Source of the DNA: Verrucomicrobiota bacterium JB022
Lineage (GTDB): Bacteria; Verrucomicrobiota; Verrucomicrobiia; Opitutales; Oceanipulchritudinaceae
Reading direction: 5' to 3'
Assembly (NCBI GenBank): GCA_030673845.1
Contig: JAUTCQ010000007.1
Location: 41,086-105,085 of the forward strand
DNA length: 64,000 nucleotides
Position 1 is the stretch's first letter, and each line of letters starts with the position of its first letter. Positions 7,332-17,569 of the stretch are shown piece by piece. Under the pieces are notes generated by a model. The model was not told the DNA's origin. It saw nothing but the letters and a program-made list of their open reading frames with translations, and ran no database searches. The position numbers and the translations under genes are program-made.

Positions 7332-9482
7332 ATGCAAAAAAGCTTCTCTTGGGTCACAGGCGAAATACCCCTTCGCTGGAGGATTTTTCTGATCACTGTC
7401 GTCTGCACATTATTCGGAGCTACGACGATGCCGTGGGGCTACCTCACCGGCGATATTGACTTCAATATGGGAGATCGGTTGCAGCATGTGACGGGTCTTT
7501 ACGCATATGCCCAGGATGACTGGCGTTGGCCGATTATGCATACGGACGATCTGTCCTATCCTGATGAAGTCAGTGCAGTCTATGCGGATGTGATTCCCGC
7601 CATGGCGATCTTGTACAAAGCCTTTTACAAGGTCGTGCCAGTCCTCTGGAACCCTTTTGGTTGGTGGATTCTCTTTTGTCTGGTGGCCCAAGGCGTCGTT
7701 GCCACCCTGTTAATGGATCGTCTGAACGTAAAGGGGACGTTGGCTGTGCTGTGCATCGCGATCCTGGTCGTGCATTTGCCTGCACAGTTATTTCGTTACG
7801 GGCATGCGGCATTATGTGCGCACTTTCTCTTTACGCTGTTCTTCTTGTTGGTAGTCGAGTCCAAACACAGGCATGGTTGGCTTGGGAGTGCGATAGGTGG
7901 CGCCTGCATCATTGCGCTTTCCCTTTTCATCCATGGCTACCTGTTTGCCATGATCACTCCCATGGTATTTGCATGGTGGTTCTGGTATTGCCTGCGTGGC
8001 AATGCCCCCCTGCTGGCAAAGCTTGCGACGCCTTTGCTCTACGCATGCCTTGCTTATGGGTTGATGGTCGGGATCGGCTATTTTTCCAAGGACAACCTTT
8101 TGTCAGGGGCGGGCTGGGGTGACTATGCGATGAATGTCGCCGCGCCCTTCACCCCCCAACGTTCCGGGATCATCCCCGGCTTTGATGGGATTTTTGAGAG
8201 TCGCTCCGGCGAGTACGAAGGGCTTAACTACCTCGGTCTCGGTGTGATTTTACTGTTGCTTTATTCCTTTGTCCGCTTCTGGCGTCAGGTGAAAGCCAGC
8301 GTCGCCCAATTCTGGCCGGTCGTGTTGATCTTGTTTGGCTTGATGGTGTTTGCGTGGTCCGGGAGAGTTTATTTTCTCAGCCACAATCTCGTTAATTACG
8401 AGATGCCAGACCTTACGAATATCTTTGGTACCTTTCGCAGCAGCGGCAGGTTTTTCTGGCCGGTAGGGGTGGCACTTGTTTATTTGCCCTGCCTTCTAGT
8501 GTGGAGGCACCATCGCCGCAGTATTGCGACGGGGATATTGTTGACTGCGGCCGTGATCCAGTTGGTGGACACCTGGCCTTGGCGCACTTTTCATCGGGTT
8601 CCCACCAAGCCGGAGGGTGTCGTCTTTTATGCTCCTGAGTGGGAGGATGAAATGAAGCATTACGAGCAGGTGTTCTTCTACCCGGGCGTGATGTGCAATG
8701 GGACTGAATATATGAGCGCGATGCAGCGCCTGTGGTACTATGCCGCCCGCGCCGGTAATTCTACCAATAGCACTTACCTCGCGCGGGAGTTTCGCACCTG
8801 CGACGATTACATGAACGACTTTGGAGTGGAGGATTTTGCAGAGGAAAAGGGCCTCTTCTTTGTCAGCGACGCCATCATTGAAGGTAAGTATCTGTCCATG
8901 CGCGTTCCTGCCTCCAAGTCGGTTTGGGAGTATGAGAAAGGCTATATCGTAGCCGATGGCGCGGAAACCTTCGATTCGTTGGTTTCATTGGGGATTGTCC
9001 GACGTCTGGATCCCGCGATCTCTTCGGAAGTTGCAACCTATTCTTTCGGGACGGGGGGCGAAGGCGTGTCGTTACTGGGCGAAGGGTTTTCCGGCCCTGA
9101 ACCTTGGGGGGTGTGGGGAATCGCCCAGGATACGTCTCTTCGCATCCCGCTTGTCGAAGGGGCCACCGAAGTGATGATCGACTTGAAGATCGGAGCCTAT
9201 TTGCCGGAAGAGAATTCGGAGCGGCAGATCACGCTTTCCGTCGATGGAGTGATGCTCGGGGAATATGCGTTCAACCGACCGACGGCTATCCAGACGATTT
9301 CGGTCCGCCTCCCGGAGGCTCAGTTGCGCGACCGGCGGGTGGCAACCTTGCACATCCGGATCAACGAACTGGCGCAGCCCGCCGACTACACCTCGGGCCC
9401 GGGCGATACGCGGACGCTTGGAGTCTCGTTTTACGAGATGCAGGTAAAGCAGCGTAAGCCTTCTCCGGACGCGGGGCAGTAG
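7332..9482 (+). CDS. Large polytopic membrane protein, GT-C glycosyltransferase-like
   Basis: 716 residues. About a dozen hydrophobic segments lie between residues 15 and 420, followed by a soluble C-terminal half. The first periplasmic loop carries an acidic motif (YLTGDIDFNMGDRLQH), as expected for GT-C enzymes that use polyprenyl-phosphate sugars. The last ~130 residues look like a beta-sandwich and end in GPGDTRTLGVSFYEMQVK, an ending shared with the protein at 25355-27115. Substrate and acceptor are unknown. The gene reads less GC-rich, with different codon choice from its neighbours, which suggests transfer. A T- and A-rich stretch (7300-7331) upstream could hold its promoter. Confidence 0.6.
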   Translation: MQKSFSWVTGEIPLRWRIFLITVVCTLFGATTMPWGYLTGDIDFNMGDRLQHVTGLYAYAQDDWRWPIMHTDDLSYPDEVSAVYADVIPAMAILYKAFYKVVPVLWNPFGWWILFCLVAQGVVATLLMDRLNVKGTLAVLCIAILVVHLPAQLFRYGHAALCAHFLFTLFFLLVVESKHRHGWLGSAIGGACIIALSLFIHGYLFAMITPMVFAWWFWYCLRGNAPLLAKLATPLLYACLAYGLMVGIGYFSKDNLLSGAGWGDYAMNVAAPFTPQRSGIIPGFDGIFESRSGEYEGLNYLGLGVILLLLYSFVRFWRQVKASVAQFWPVVLILFGLMVFAWSGRVYFLSHNLVNYEMPDLTNIFGTFRSSGRFFWPVGVALVYLPCLLVWRHHRRSIATGILLTAAVIQLVDTWPWRTFHRVPTKPEGVVFYAPEWEDEMKHYEQVFFYPGVMCNGTEYMSAMQRLWYYAARAGNSTNSTYLAREFRTCDDYMNDFGVEDFAEEKGLFFVSDAIIEGKYLSMRVPASKSVWEYEKGYIVADGAETFDSLVSLGIVRRLDPAISSEVATYSFGTGGEGVSLLGEGFSGPEPWGVWGIAQDTSLRIPLVEGATEVMIDLKIGAYLPEENSERQITLSVDGVMLGEYAFNRPTAIQTISVRLPEAQLRDRRVATLHIRINELAQPADYTSGPGDTRTLGVSFYEMQVKQRKPSPDAGQ

Positions 9483-9715
9483 CTGCTGGGCTCAATCCAT
9501 CCCGGCAGGCGCGGCCCTCATCTTTCTCCTTGCCATCGGGCGGCTTTTGCCTGAGTCTGCCCGACTCTTTGCCTCTGGACTTTTTCCAGGGGCGTTCTTA
9601 CATCAACCCTCAGCAAGCGTAAACCCTTAACCCGTTGTCCATACAGGGCTTAAGAAGCTTCGGCTTTTGAAGCGAATCCCAGGCAGCGGCTTATAGTTTC
9701 ACCCTTAACCAGATT

Positions 9716-11374
9716 ATGGCATCCTCCGTAATGGAAGAACTGCTGGCCCAGAGTCAGTTCACGCAACTGACTGAAGGCCAGATCATCAAGGGAACGGTCA
9801 CCGAAATCCGCGAACACGACGTCGTGCTCGACATCGGCGCCAAGGCGGAAGGCATCGTCCCGGCCCACGAATTCGAAGACGTGGGCGAGCTGCAGATCGG
9901 CGAAGAAATCGAGGTATTCCTCGAGCGCCTGGAAGACCGCGACGGTAACCCCGTGGTCAGCTACGACAAGGCGCAGCAAAAGAAGAACTGGGAGAACATC
10001 CTCGCCAAGTGCGACGAAGGCAGCGTGATCAGCGGCCGCGTCAAGGGCAAGGTCAAGGGCGGTCTCGTCGTCAATATCGGCGTCGACGCTTTCCTCCCGG
10101 CTTCGCAGATCGACATCCAGCCCCCGAAGAACCTCGAACAGTACCTCGGGCAAACTTATGACTTTAAGGTCCTCAAGATCAACACGGAGCGCCGCAATAT
10201 CGTGGTCAGCCGCCGTGAGCTGATCGAAGAGCAACGCCTCGAAAAGCGCCGCAAGCTCCTGGCCGAAATCAAGCCGGGCGACGTCCGCCCGGGCACGGTC
10301 AAGAACATCACCGACTACGGTGCCTTCATCGACCTCGACGGCCTCGACGGCCTCCTGCACATCACCGACATGAGCTGGGGCCGCATCAGCCACCCGAGCG
10401 AAATGCTGAAGGTGGGCGAAGAGGTCAAGGTGATGATCATCGAAGTCGACCGCGACCGCGAGCGCGTTTCCCTGGGCCTCAAGCAAACCACGGAAAACCC
10501 GTGGGAAGGCATCGAGAACCGCTACCCGGTCAACGCCAAGGTGCGCGGCCGCGTCGTCAACCTCGTCAACTACGGCGCCTTTGTGGAGCTGGAAGAAGGC
10601 GTGGAAGGCCTCGTGCACGTCACCGAGATGTCCTGGGTCAAGCGCATCAACAAGCCCAGCGAGCTCCTCAAGGTGGGCGACGAGATCGAAGCGGTGGTGC
10701 TCGGCATCAACAAGGAAGAGCAGAAGATCTCCCTCTCCCTCCGCCAGCTCGAGCCCAACCCGTGGGATATGGTCCGCCACAACTACCCGGTGGGCGCCCG
10801 CGTCCGCGGCAAGGTGCGCAACCTCACCTCCTACGGCGCGTTCGTGGAGCTGGAAGAAGGCATCGACGGTATGGTCCACGTGTCCGACATGAGCTGGACG
10901 CGCAAGATCAACCACCCCAGCGAAATGGTGAAGAAGGGCGACGAGATCGACGCGATCGTGCTCGACGTCGACGCCCAGAACCAGCGCATCAGCCTCGGCA
11001 TGAAGCAACTGGCCACCGACCCGTGGGACGAGATCGACACCTACTTCAAGATCGGCGACCTCGTGAAGGGCACCGTCTCCAAGATCACCTCCTACGGCGC
11101 CTTCGTGGAGCTGAAGGAAGGTATCGACGGCCTGGTGCACATCAGCCAGATCAGCGAAGACCGCGTCGAAAAGGTGAAGGACTACCTCAAGGTGGCCGAC
11201 CAGATCGAAGCGCGCGTGATCAAGATCGACCGCGACGAGCGCCGTATCGGCCTCTCGATCAAGGCAGCCGGCTACGACGAAGCGCAAGTGCGCGCCGAGA
11301 GCCAGGCCTTCTCCTCGATCTCCGGCGACGAGCTCACCAGCCTCGGCGACATCCTCGACGAAGCCACCCGCTAG
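9716..11374 (+). CDS. rpsA: 30S ribosomal protein S1
   Basis: 552 residues with six S1 RNA-binding repeats at about 20-85, 102-168, 189-257, 274-342, 360-428 and 447-515. The later four show the classic YGAF(I/V)(D/E)L...GLLH(I/V)(T/S).MSW signature. The length and six-repeat layout match the canonical S1, which delivers mRNA to the 30S subunit. Highly codon-biased, as for a strongly expressed gene. The 233-base upstream stretch (9483-9715) contains an imperfect hairpin (9572-9592, CCTCTGGA/TCCAGGGG) that may end the preceding transcript or form a leader structure; nothing else was recognised there. A strong terminator follows the gene. Confidence 0.96.
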   Translation: MASSVMEELLAQSQFTQLTEGQIIKGTVTEIREHDVVLDIGAKAEGIVPAHEFEDVGELQIGEEIEVFLERLEDRDGNPVVSYDKAQQKKNWENILAKCDEGSVISGRVKGKVKGGLVVNIGVDAFLPASQIDIQPPKNLEQYLGQTYDFKVLKINTERRNIVVSRRELIEEQRLEKRRKLLAEIKPGDVRPGTVKNITDYGAFIDLDGLDGLLHITDMSWGRISHPSEMLKVGEEVKVMIIEVDRDRERVSLGLKQTTENPWEGIENRYPVNAKVRGRVVNLVNYGAFVELEEGVEGLVHVTEMSWVKRINKPSELLKVGDEIEAVVLGINKEEQKISLSLRQLEPNPWDMVRHNYPVGARVRGKVRNLTSYGAFVELEEGIDGMVHVSDMSWTRKINHPSEMVKKGDEIDAIVLDVDAQNQRISLGMKQLATDPWDEIDTYFKIGDLVKGTVSKITSYGAFVELKEGIDGLVHISQISEDRVEKVKDYLKVADQIEARVIKIDRDERRIGLSIKAAGYDEAQVRAESQAFSSISGDELTSLGDILDEATR

Positions 11375-11409
11375 TCGGCTCCTCCCGAGTCTGCCAAGCG
11401 ACCCTTTCA

Positions 11410-11442
11410 GCCTCCGATGCCTCGCGCGTCGGAGGCTTTTTT
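11410..11442 (+). terminator. Rho-independent terminator after rpsA
   Basis: Stem GCCTCCGA/TCGGAGGC with an 11-base loop and six T residues, 35 bases after the rpsA stop. Confidence 0.9.
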
Positions 11443-11515
11443 GTGCTCAAGCGCGTGTGTGCACCACGGGCAAAAGGGGTTGCTCTGGGGCGGCGCGCAG
11501 CCATAACTCCACCAG

Positions 11516-13438
11516 ATGGCGGCGAATGACGAGCGTGTGAAGCGATGGCCGTGGCGGGAAGTGCTGCTGACGGCGTTGGTGGCCGCAGTGGGGCTGCTGG
11601 TCGGCCTGGGACGCACCTGGCCGCTGAACGGGCCCATCCTCGCTACAGGGGACGGCGGCACGTGGGAGCACTACCGCTGGCTCTTCGCACAACTGCTCGA
11701 CTGGTGGCCTTTTCCACACCTTGAGTATGGCGGCGATCTCGCCTTCTACCCCTACGGCACTTCGCAAGTTTTCACTTCGTGGACGTTTGAGCAGCTTTAC
11801 CTGACGACGGCGCTGGAGCGGTTATTCGGCCCCGGCCCATGGATCGACGTGTATTACATCGGCTCGCAACTGGCGACTGCACTCGGGCTCTACTGGATCC
11901 TGCGAAGAGTCTACGGGCGCGGTTGGGGGGCCTTGGCCGCGTGTGTGGTGGCGGGGGCGAATTTTTACCTGCTGGCGAAATTCCCCGGGCACTTCAACCT
12001 GTCTCACGCGCACTGGGCCTACTTCACGGTGGCGAGCCTGCATCTCTTGATGCACCGGCTGGTGGCCTTCGAGCGGCTTTCGTTGGGGCTGGTGCTGTGG
12101 ATGGTCCTGTGCGGGATTTGCTGCCTGGGCATGGAGCTCGGGTATGTCGCCGGCTTTGCCTACACCTTTACCTTGTGCCACATCGCGGTGTTCCTCGTCT
12201 GGTGGCTCTGCCATCTGCGGCCGGTCAACACCTACCTCTGGACACAACTGAAGGGCTGGCAGGCAGAGCTGAAGAGCTGGCGGGTGTGGGCGCTGGGGGC
12301 GGCGATCCTGCTGGCGGCCTATCTTTACCTGCCGCAGATCTACTGGCTGTGGCGTGAGTTGGCTCAGTTCCCGTCAGCGGAAATGCCGCACGGGCTCAGC
12401 TTTACGCACCCGATGCGGATGCTGTTGCCCATCGTGCCCGATTTTACGCCCGAGATGGCGATGAACACCTCGTTTTTTCAGGATCGAATGGAGACGCCGT
12501 TTGCCTGGCAGCCGGGGCTCTCGCTTTTTGTACTGGGCATGGTCGGCTTCTTCCTCGCCGCCGACCGCAGGCGCAGTGTGTGGATCGGGTTGCCGCTGCT
12601 GTGTTGCCTGTTGATCTACGCACTGCTCCAGTCGAGCTTCCACCCGTTCAATTGGCTGCCATGGATGGAGCACATGCGCATGGCGGCCCGTTTCAGCCTG
12701 ATGCTGCCGCTGTTGTTTGTGCTGGCGTGGCTGCCGCAGGCGGCGCGGATCTGGCGGACCCGTTCTGGGCAAGTCTTCTACGGGCTGCTCGGCTTGTTGT
12801 TCCTGTTGGAGCTGAGCACTGCCTGGCGCTTCCTCTGGGGGACGCGCTACGTTGAGCAGCCACCGACCCCGGAGTTTGTGCACCTGATGGAGACGATTCG
12901 GGAGAGCCCGGGCGAAGCGGTGCTCTACTGGCCTTTTTGCGTGGCGGGCGGCAACGGCGTCGGCACGGGGGAGTTCGGGCCCTATTACCACCCGCAGGCG
13001 GGGATGGAGAGCACCCAAGTGTTTCATGAAAAAAAGATGATGAGCCGCTATTTCGGCCGCATCCATTGGGACCAGTTGGAGCCGCTTTACCGGGCGGGTT
13101 GGGACCGCATGTTCATGCCCGACAGCGAGGAGCTGTTCACCGCGCAAGGGCAGGGCCGTGACTTCGATGCCGCGCAATGGGCGTTCATGACGGATTTCCT
13201 GCGGCTCAACGATTTCTGCGGCGTGCTCGTCTTTGCCAGCATGCTCCCGCCGGAGACGGTCGAAGGCTTCCGCGCCCGGATGGGCGAGCCGGTGGCCGAG
13301 GCCGTCGTCTATGGCGAGCATGCGTTGTTTTTCCGCAAGCCCGAAGCGTGGCAGGCCGGGGAAGACCCCGTAGCGGGCCGGGCGCTGAGCCTCGACGATT
13401 ACGAGCAGGCGGAGGAATCTGCGCCGCGCGATTTTTAA
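11516..13438 (+). CDS. Polytopic membrane protein, GT-C-like
   Basis: 640 residues with about eleven predicted membrane helices between residues 14 and 440 and a soluble C-terminal domain of ~190 residues. The first external loop carries an acidic pair (ATGDGGTWEHYRW) in the place where GT-C glycosyltransferases keep catalytic aspartates. The C-terminal domain has no family I recognise and lacks the DTRTLG ending of the two other GT-C-like proteins here. It is probably an envelope glycosylation or polysaccharide-related enzyme, but no substrate can be named. It starts 73 bases after the rpsA terminator and ends 38 bases before the exonuclease gene on the same strand. Confidence 0.55.
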   Translation: MAANDERVKRWPWREVLLTALVAAVGLLVGLGRTWPLNGPILATGDGGTWEHYRWLFAQLLDWWPFPHLEYGGDLAFYPYGTSQVFTSWTFEQLYLTTALERLFGPGPWIDVYYIGSQLATALGLYWILRRVYGRGWGALAACVVAGANFYLLAKFPGHFNLSHAHWAYFTVASLHLLMHRLVAFERLSLGLVLWMVLCGICCLGMELGYVAGFAYTFTLCHIAVFLVWWLCHLRPVNTYLWTQLKGWQAELKSWRVWALGAAILLAAYLYLPQIYWLWRELAQFPSAEMPHGLSFTHPMRMLLPIVPDFTPEMAMNTSFFQDRMETPFAWQPGLSLFVLGMVGFFLAADRRRSVWIGLPLLCCLLIYALLQSSFHPFNWLPWMEHMRMAARFSLMLPLLFVLAWLPQAARIWRTRSGQVFYGLLGLLFLLELSTAWRFLWGTRYVEQPPTPEFVHLMETIRESPGEAVLYWPFCVAGGNGVGTGEFGPYYHPQAGMESTQVFHEKKMMSRYFGRIHWDQLEPLYRAGWDRMFMPDSEELFTAQGQGRDFDAAQWAFMTDFLRLNDFCGVLVFASMLPPETVEGFRARMGEPVAEAVVYGEHALFFRKPEAWQAGEDPVAGRALSLDDYEQAEESAPRDF

Positions 13439-13476
13439 GGTGCGTGCGTGCGGCCGAGCGCTTTTAATCCCCTCCC

Positions 13477-14352
13477 ATGAAATTTGCGCTCATCGACGGC
13501 TACAACCTCGCCTTTCGTGCCTTCTACGGCTTGCCGGAACTGACCCGGGCCGACGGCTTTCCGACGGGGGCCCTGCATGGCTGGGTGCGCACGCTCTGGT
13601 GGGTCGATGACAATGTGGGGGCCGACCGCCTCGTCGTGTTCTTCGACTTGGGTGAGCCGACCCGCCACACCACGCTGCAGGCCGATTACAAGGCGCAGCG
13701 CACCGAGACGCCTGCCCCGTTGAAGCAGCAGATCCCTTACATCAAGCAGTGGACGCGCGGCATGGGCTACCTCGGGGTAGAGAAGGACGGCGTGGAGGCC
13801 GACGACCTGATCGCCAGCTACTGCAAGCACCTGACTGCCGAGGGCCACGAAGTCGTAATCGTGAGCGCCGACAAGGACCTGACGCAGCTCGTCAACAACG
13901 AGGTGATGCAGTGGATGCCGCCGCCCACCGCCAACCCCCGTCTCGGCTGGCGCCAGATGGATGAGGCGGCCGTCGAGGCCAAGTTTGGCGTGCCGCCCAA
14001 GATGATCCCGGACTACCTGGCGCTGGTCGGCGACACCTCCGACAACATCCCGGGCATCGCCGGCGTGGGGCCCAAGACCGCCGCCAAGTGGCTGCTGCAA
14101 TACAAGTCCGTCGAGGGCGTGATCCAGCATTGCGGCGAGCTGAACCCCAAGCGCTTCCAGGGGCTCGTGCACGCCGGGCAAAACGACCTGCGCCGCAACC
14201 TGCAGATGACCACGCTCGACTGCACTCAGCCGATCGAGCCGCTGGGCGAAGGCCACCCGGATGCCGACCTCGTGATCAACCTCCTGACCGAGATGGGGAT
14301 GACGCGCAGCGCCGACGAAGCGGTCAAACGCTTTGCGAAGCGCCAAGGCTAA
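13477..14352 (+). CDS. Stand-alone 5'-3' exonuclease / flap nuclease (PolA N-domain type)
   Basis: 291 residues corresponding to the 5'-nuclease domain of DNA polymerase I without the polymerase. The acidic active site is visible in series: ALIDGYNLAFRAF, VVFFDLGEP, DGVEADDLIA, VSADKDLTQL, and then the helix-hairpin-helix ALVGDTSDNIPGIAGVGPKT. The family acts on RNA primers and flaps in replication and repair. The C-terminal tail is short, so this is not a truncated polA; a full polA would be expected elsewhere. No partner genes are adjacent. Confidence 0.9.
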   Translation: MKFALIDGYNLAFRAFYGLPELTRADGFPTGALHGWVRTLWWVDDNVGADRLVVFFDLGEPTRHTTLQADYKAQRTETPAPLKQQIPYIKQWTRGMGYLGVEKDGVEADDLIASYCKHLTAEGHEVVIVSADKDLTQLVNNEVMQWMPPPTANPRLGWRQMDEAAVEAKFGVPPKMIPDYLALVGDTSDNIPGIAGVGPKTAAKWLLQYKSVEGVIQHCGELNPKRFQGLVHAGQNDLRRNLQMTTLDCTQPIEPLGEGHPDADLVINLLTEMGMTRSADEAVKRFAKRQG

Positions 14353-14389
14353 GCGATCGCACTGCGGTAAGGTGATGCACGCCTCTGGT

Positions 14390-14450
14390 TTGCTGGATGC
14401 CCCAGCTCCCCGGAGGGTGTGCCACGGCGGAAATGTCCGCTCGAGGCTTC
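14390..14450. repeat. Degenerate copy of the palindromic intergenic repeat
   Basis: Contains CTCCCCGGAGGG followed by TGTGCCACGGCGG, a diverged version of the palindrome-plus-CACTGCGG unit at 54773-54796 and 2597-2616. It fills most of the gap between the exonuclease and the convergent response regulator. Confidence 0.4.
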
Positions 14451-14451
14451 C

Positions 14452-15261
<810 letters not shown>

Positions 15262-15486
15262 AAGTAAGCGGTAAGTAGGGTGGAAACGGGAACAAGTTCG
15301 GGGTAGGCCGATGCTTGAACAATGGTAATAATCAGCGAGGTAGCGTAGCGTAGCCTAAGATTTTACATGTGTAAAATAAATTTTCCACGTATTGCAACCG
15401 TTAGTCTTGAGGGGATGTCTTTGGTCGCTTTCCAGGGGTAGAATATGGGCTTTACCCTTGCCGGCTAAAACGCCACGCTGCGCGGG

Positions 15487-15750
15487 ATGAAGACCTTTGA
15501 AGAACTCTTTGCCGAGCTGAAGGCCAAGGCGGAACGCAACGACCCCAATTCCGGGACCGTGAAGGAACTGCAGAAGGGCAGCCACTTCATCGGCAAGAAG
15601 ATCCTCGAAGAAGCGGGCGAGGTGTGGATGGCTTCTCAGCACGAGGGCCGCGAGCGCACGGCGGAGGAGATCAGCCAGTTGTTTTACCACGCCCAGGTGA
15701 TGATGATCGCCCAAGGGCTGGAGCTGGAAGACGTCTACCGCCACCTGTAG
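15487..15750 (+). CDS. hisE: Phosphoribosyl-ATP pyrophosphatase
   Basis: 87 residues, the usual size for monofunctional HisE, which removes pyrophosphate from phosphoribosyl-ATP in step two of histidine synthesis. The helical MazG-like metal site is seen as [13 protein letters not shown] and [15 protein letters not shown]. The EEISQ form and the ending [11 protein letters not shown] match the actinobacterial (mycobacterial) HisE type, rather than the EEAAD form of enteric HisIE. hisG lies 2.4 kb downstream on the same strand, with three unrelated genes between. Confidence 0.88.
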   Translation: MKTFEELFAELKAKAERNDPNSGTVKELQKGSHFIGKKILEEAGEVWMASQHEGRERTAEEISQLFYHAQVMMIAQGLELEDVYRHL

Positions 15751-15772
15751 GCCGCGAAAAAAATCGGCCTCG

Positions 15773-15799
15773 TGTCACAGGGGCCGTGGTTGCTTCGTC
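15773..15799 (+). promoter_or_regulatory. Probable ECF41 sigma-factor promoter
   Basis: TGTCACA (15773-15779) and CGTC (15796-15799) are separated by exactly 16 bases. This matches the published ECF41-group promoter consensus, TGTCACA-N16-CGTC. It lies directly before the oxidoreductase gene, and an ECF41 sigma gene follows that one. Transcription from it would begin about 15805, almost at the ATG at 15810, so the mRNA would be nearly leaderless. Confidence 0.75.
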
Positions 15800-15809
15800 T
15801 GGATTGGTG

Positions 15810-16610
15810 ATGAACACCCACACCCATTCCAAGCAACTTACGCCCGGCGCCAAAGTCCTCGTGGTCGGCGGCACCGGCCTCATTGGCGCCAAGCTGGTCG
15901 CCAGCCTGCGCCAGAGCGGTTACGACGCCGTGGCCGCTTCGCCTTCGCGGGGCGTCAACGCGGTGACGGGCGAGGGCCTCGCCGAAGCCATCCGGGGCAC
16001 GCAAGTCGTCGTGGATGTCTCCAATGCGCCTTCGTTCGAGGACCAGGCGGTCTTCGACTTTTTCTCGGGTTCGACCCGGAACCTCGTGGCGGCGGCCCGC
16101 GATGCCGGGGTGCAGCATTACATCGCCCTGTCGATCGTCGGGACCGACCGGCTGCTCGCCAGTGGCTACTTCCGCGCCAAGCTCGAGCAGGAGCGCCAGA
16201 TCGCAGCCAGCGGCATCCCCTACACGATTGTGCGGGCGACGCAGTTCTTCGAGTTTGTGGACTCCATCGCCTATGTCGCCACCCAAGGGCAAGTGGTGCG
16301 GGCTTCGAGCGTGCAGATGCAGCCCATTCTCGCCGACGATGTGGTGGCGCTGCTGGTGGAAGATGCGGCTTCCGCCCCGCAGAACCGCATCGTCGACATC
16401 GCCGGCCCGGAGGTGATTCGGCAGGACGCCTTCCTCGGCCAGTTCCTCACCGCAACCGAAGACGCGCGCCGACTGGTGGTGGACCCGGACGCGGGCTACT
16501 TCGGCATCCCGGTAGAAGACGACAGCCTGGTGCCGCTCGGTGAAGCGCGACTGGGGCAGGCCCGCTTCGGCGACTGGCTGGCGGCGCGCACGCAAAAGGT
16601 GACCGCGTAA
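15810..16610 (+). CDS. NmrA-like NAD(P)-binding oxidoreductase, ECF41-associated
   Basis: 266 residues of the atypical SDR/NmrA family. The dinucleotide-binding glycine motif VLVVGGTGLIGAKLV lies at about 16-30. YFRAKLEQE (about 120) sits where the SDR tyrosine/lysine pair would be, and GIPYTIVRATQFFEFV is the conserved family segment. Such proteins bind NAD(P) and act on unknown small substrates. Oxidoreductases and epimerases of this type are the standard genomic partners of ECF41 sigma factors, and the gene sits immediately behind a TGTCACA-N16-CGTC promoter. It is probably the direct target of the sigma factor encoded 89 bases downstream. Confidence 0.85.
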   Translation: MNTHTHSKQLTPGAKVLVVGGTGLIGAKLVASLRQSGYDAVAASPSRGVNAVTGEGLAEAIRGTQVVVDVSNAPSFEDQAVFDFFSGSTRNLVAAARDAGVQHYIALSIVGTDRLLASGYFRAKLEQERQIAASGIPYTIVRATQFFEFVDSIAYVATQGQVVRASSVQMQPILADDVVALLVEDAASAPQNRIVDIAGPEVIRQDAFLGQFLTATEDARRLVVDPDAGYFGIPVEDDSLVPLGEARLGQARFGDWLAARTQKVTA

Positions 16611-16699
16611 AAGCGTCTGCCCATGCGCGTTTCCGCGTCCCCCAAGCTTGGCGTGGCGATCCTCTGCCGCTACGCTGCCACCCTCACCACCGCCGCCTC

Positions 16700-17569
16700 G
16701 TGATAGAAGCCTTCGATACCCACCGCTCGCTCATGTTCGGGATCGCCTACCGGATGCTCGGGCGCGTTTCCGAAGCCGAAGACGTCTTGCAGGAAGTCTG
16801 GCTGCGCTGGCAAAAGCAGGACCCCGCGCAAGTGCGTTCGGCCAAGGCTTGGCTGGTCTCGGCCACCACCCGCCGCTGCATCGACCAGCTCCGCTCGGCG
16901 CGGCGAGAGCGCGAGCAATACTACGGCGTGTGGCTGCCCGAGCCGCTGATGCCGCGCGATGATGCCGACGGGGGGCAAGCGGCGGAATTGGCCGACTCGC
17001 TCACCGTCGCCTTCATGATGCTGCTGGAATCGCTGGGGCCGGAGGCGCGGGCCGTCTTCCTCCTGCGCGAGGTCTTCGGCTACGACTATCCCGAGGTGGC
17101 GGGCATCGTGGGCAAGAGCGAAGCGGCGTGTCGGCAGAGCGTGCGCCGGGCCAAGGCCCAGCTCCAAGGGCGTCCGCAGACCGTCTCGGAGCCGACCGAG
17201 CTGGCGCGGCGGCTGGTTGAGGAATTTCTGGCCGCCGTCAACACGGGTGAAGTAGAGCCGGTGCTCTCGCTCCTGAGCGAAGACAGCCATCTCTACAGCG
17301 ATGGGGGAGGGCGCGTAAAGGCCGCCGGGCTGCCAATCCTGGGGGCCGACCGCGTCAGCCGCTTCATGCTGGGCGTGTGGCCGCGCTTTGGGGCGCTGTT
17401 GGAGCGCCGTCGGGTCGACATCAATGGCGCGCCGGGCCTGTTGATGAGCCTCGATGGTCAGGTGCACTACGCCATTTCGTTTGAGGTCGCCCGCGGACGG
17501 ATCCAGAACATCTACATCAGCTGCAACCCTGAGAAACTACGGCACTTGGCGCGGCAGGAGGCAGGCTGA
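16700..17569 (+). CDS. ECF41-group RNA polymerase sigma factor with SnoaL-like C-domain
   Basis: 289 residues starting at a GTG codon. Sigma regions 2 and 4 occupy about 1-165 (IAYRMLGRVSEAEDVLQEVW; the linker WLPEPL; VFLLREVFGYDYPEVAGIVG). A fused NTF2/SnoaL-like domain follows from about 172. The ECF41 hallmarks are all present: WLPEPL, SDGGGRVKAA (DGGGK motif) and the near-terminal NPEKL. In this group the C-terminal domain regulates the sigma factor in place of an anti-sigma factor. The neighbouring oxidoreductase has the matching promoter. Its 3' end overlaps the convergent ClbS-like gene by 33 bases. Confidence 0.92.
   Translation: MIEAFDTHRSLMFGIAYRMLGRVSEAEDVLQEVWLRWQKQDPAQVRSAKAWLVSATTRRCIDQLRSARREREQYYGVWLPEPLMPRDDADGGQAAELADSLTVAFMMLLESLGPEARAVFLLREVFGYDYPEVAGIVGKSEAACRQSVRRAKAQLQGRPQTVSEPTELARRLVEEFLAAVNTGEVEPVLSLLSEDSHLYSDGGGRVKAAGLPILGADRVSRFMLGVWPRFGALLERRRVDINGAPGLLMSLDGQVHYAISFEVARGRIQNIYISCNPEKLRHLARQEAG

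Noticed and set aside
9650..11287. 545-codon frame opposite rpsA
   Set aside because: Its repeated pattern is simply the antisense of the six S1 repeats.
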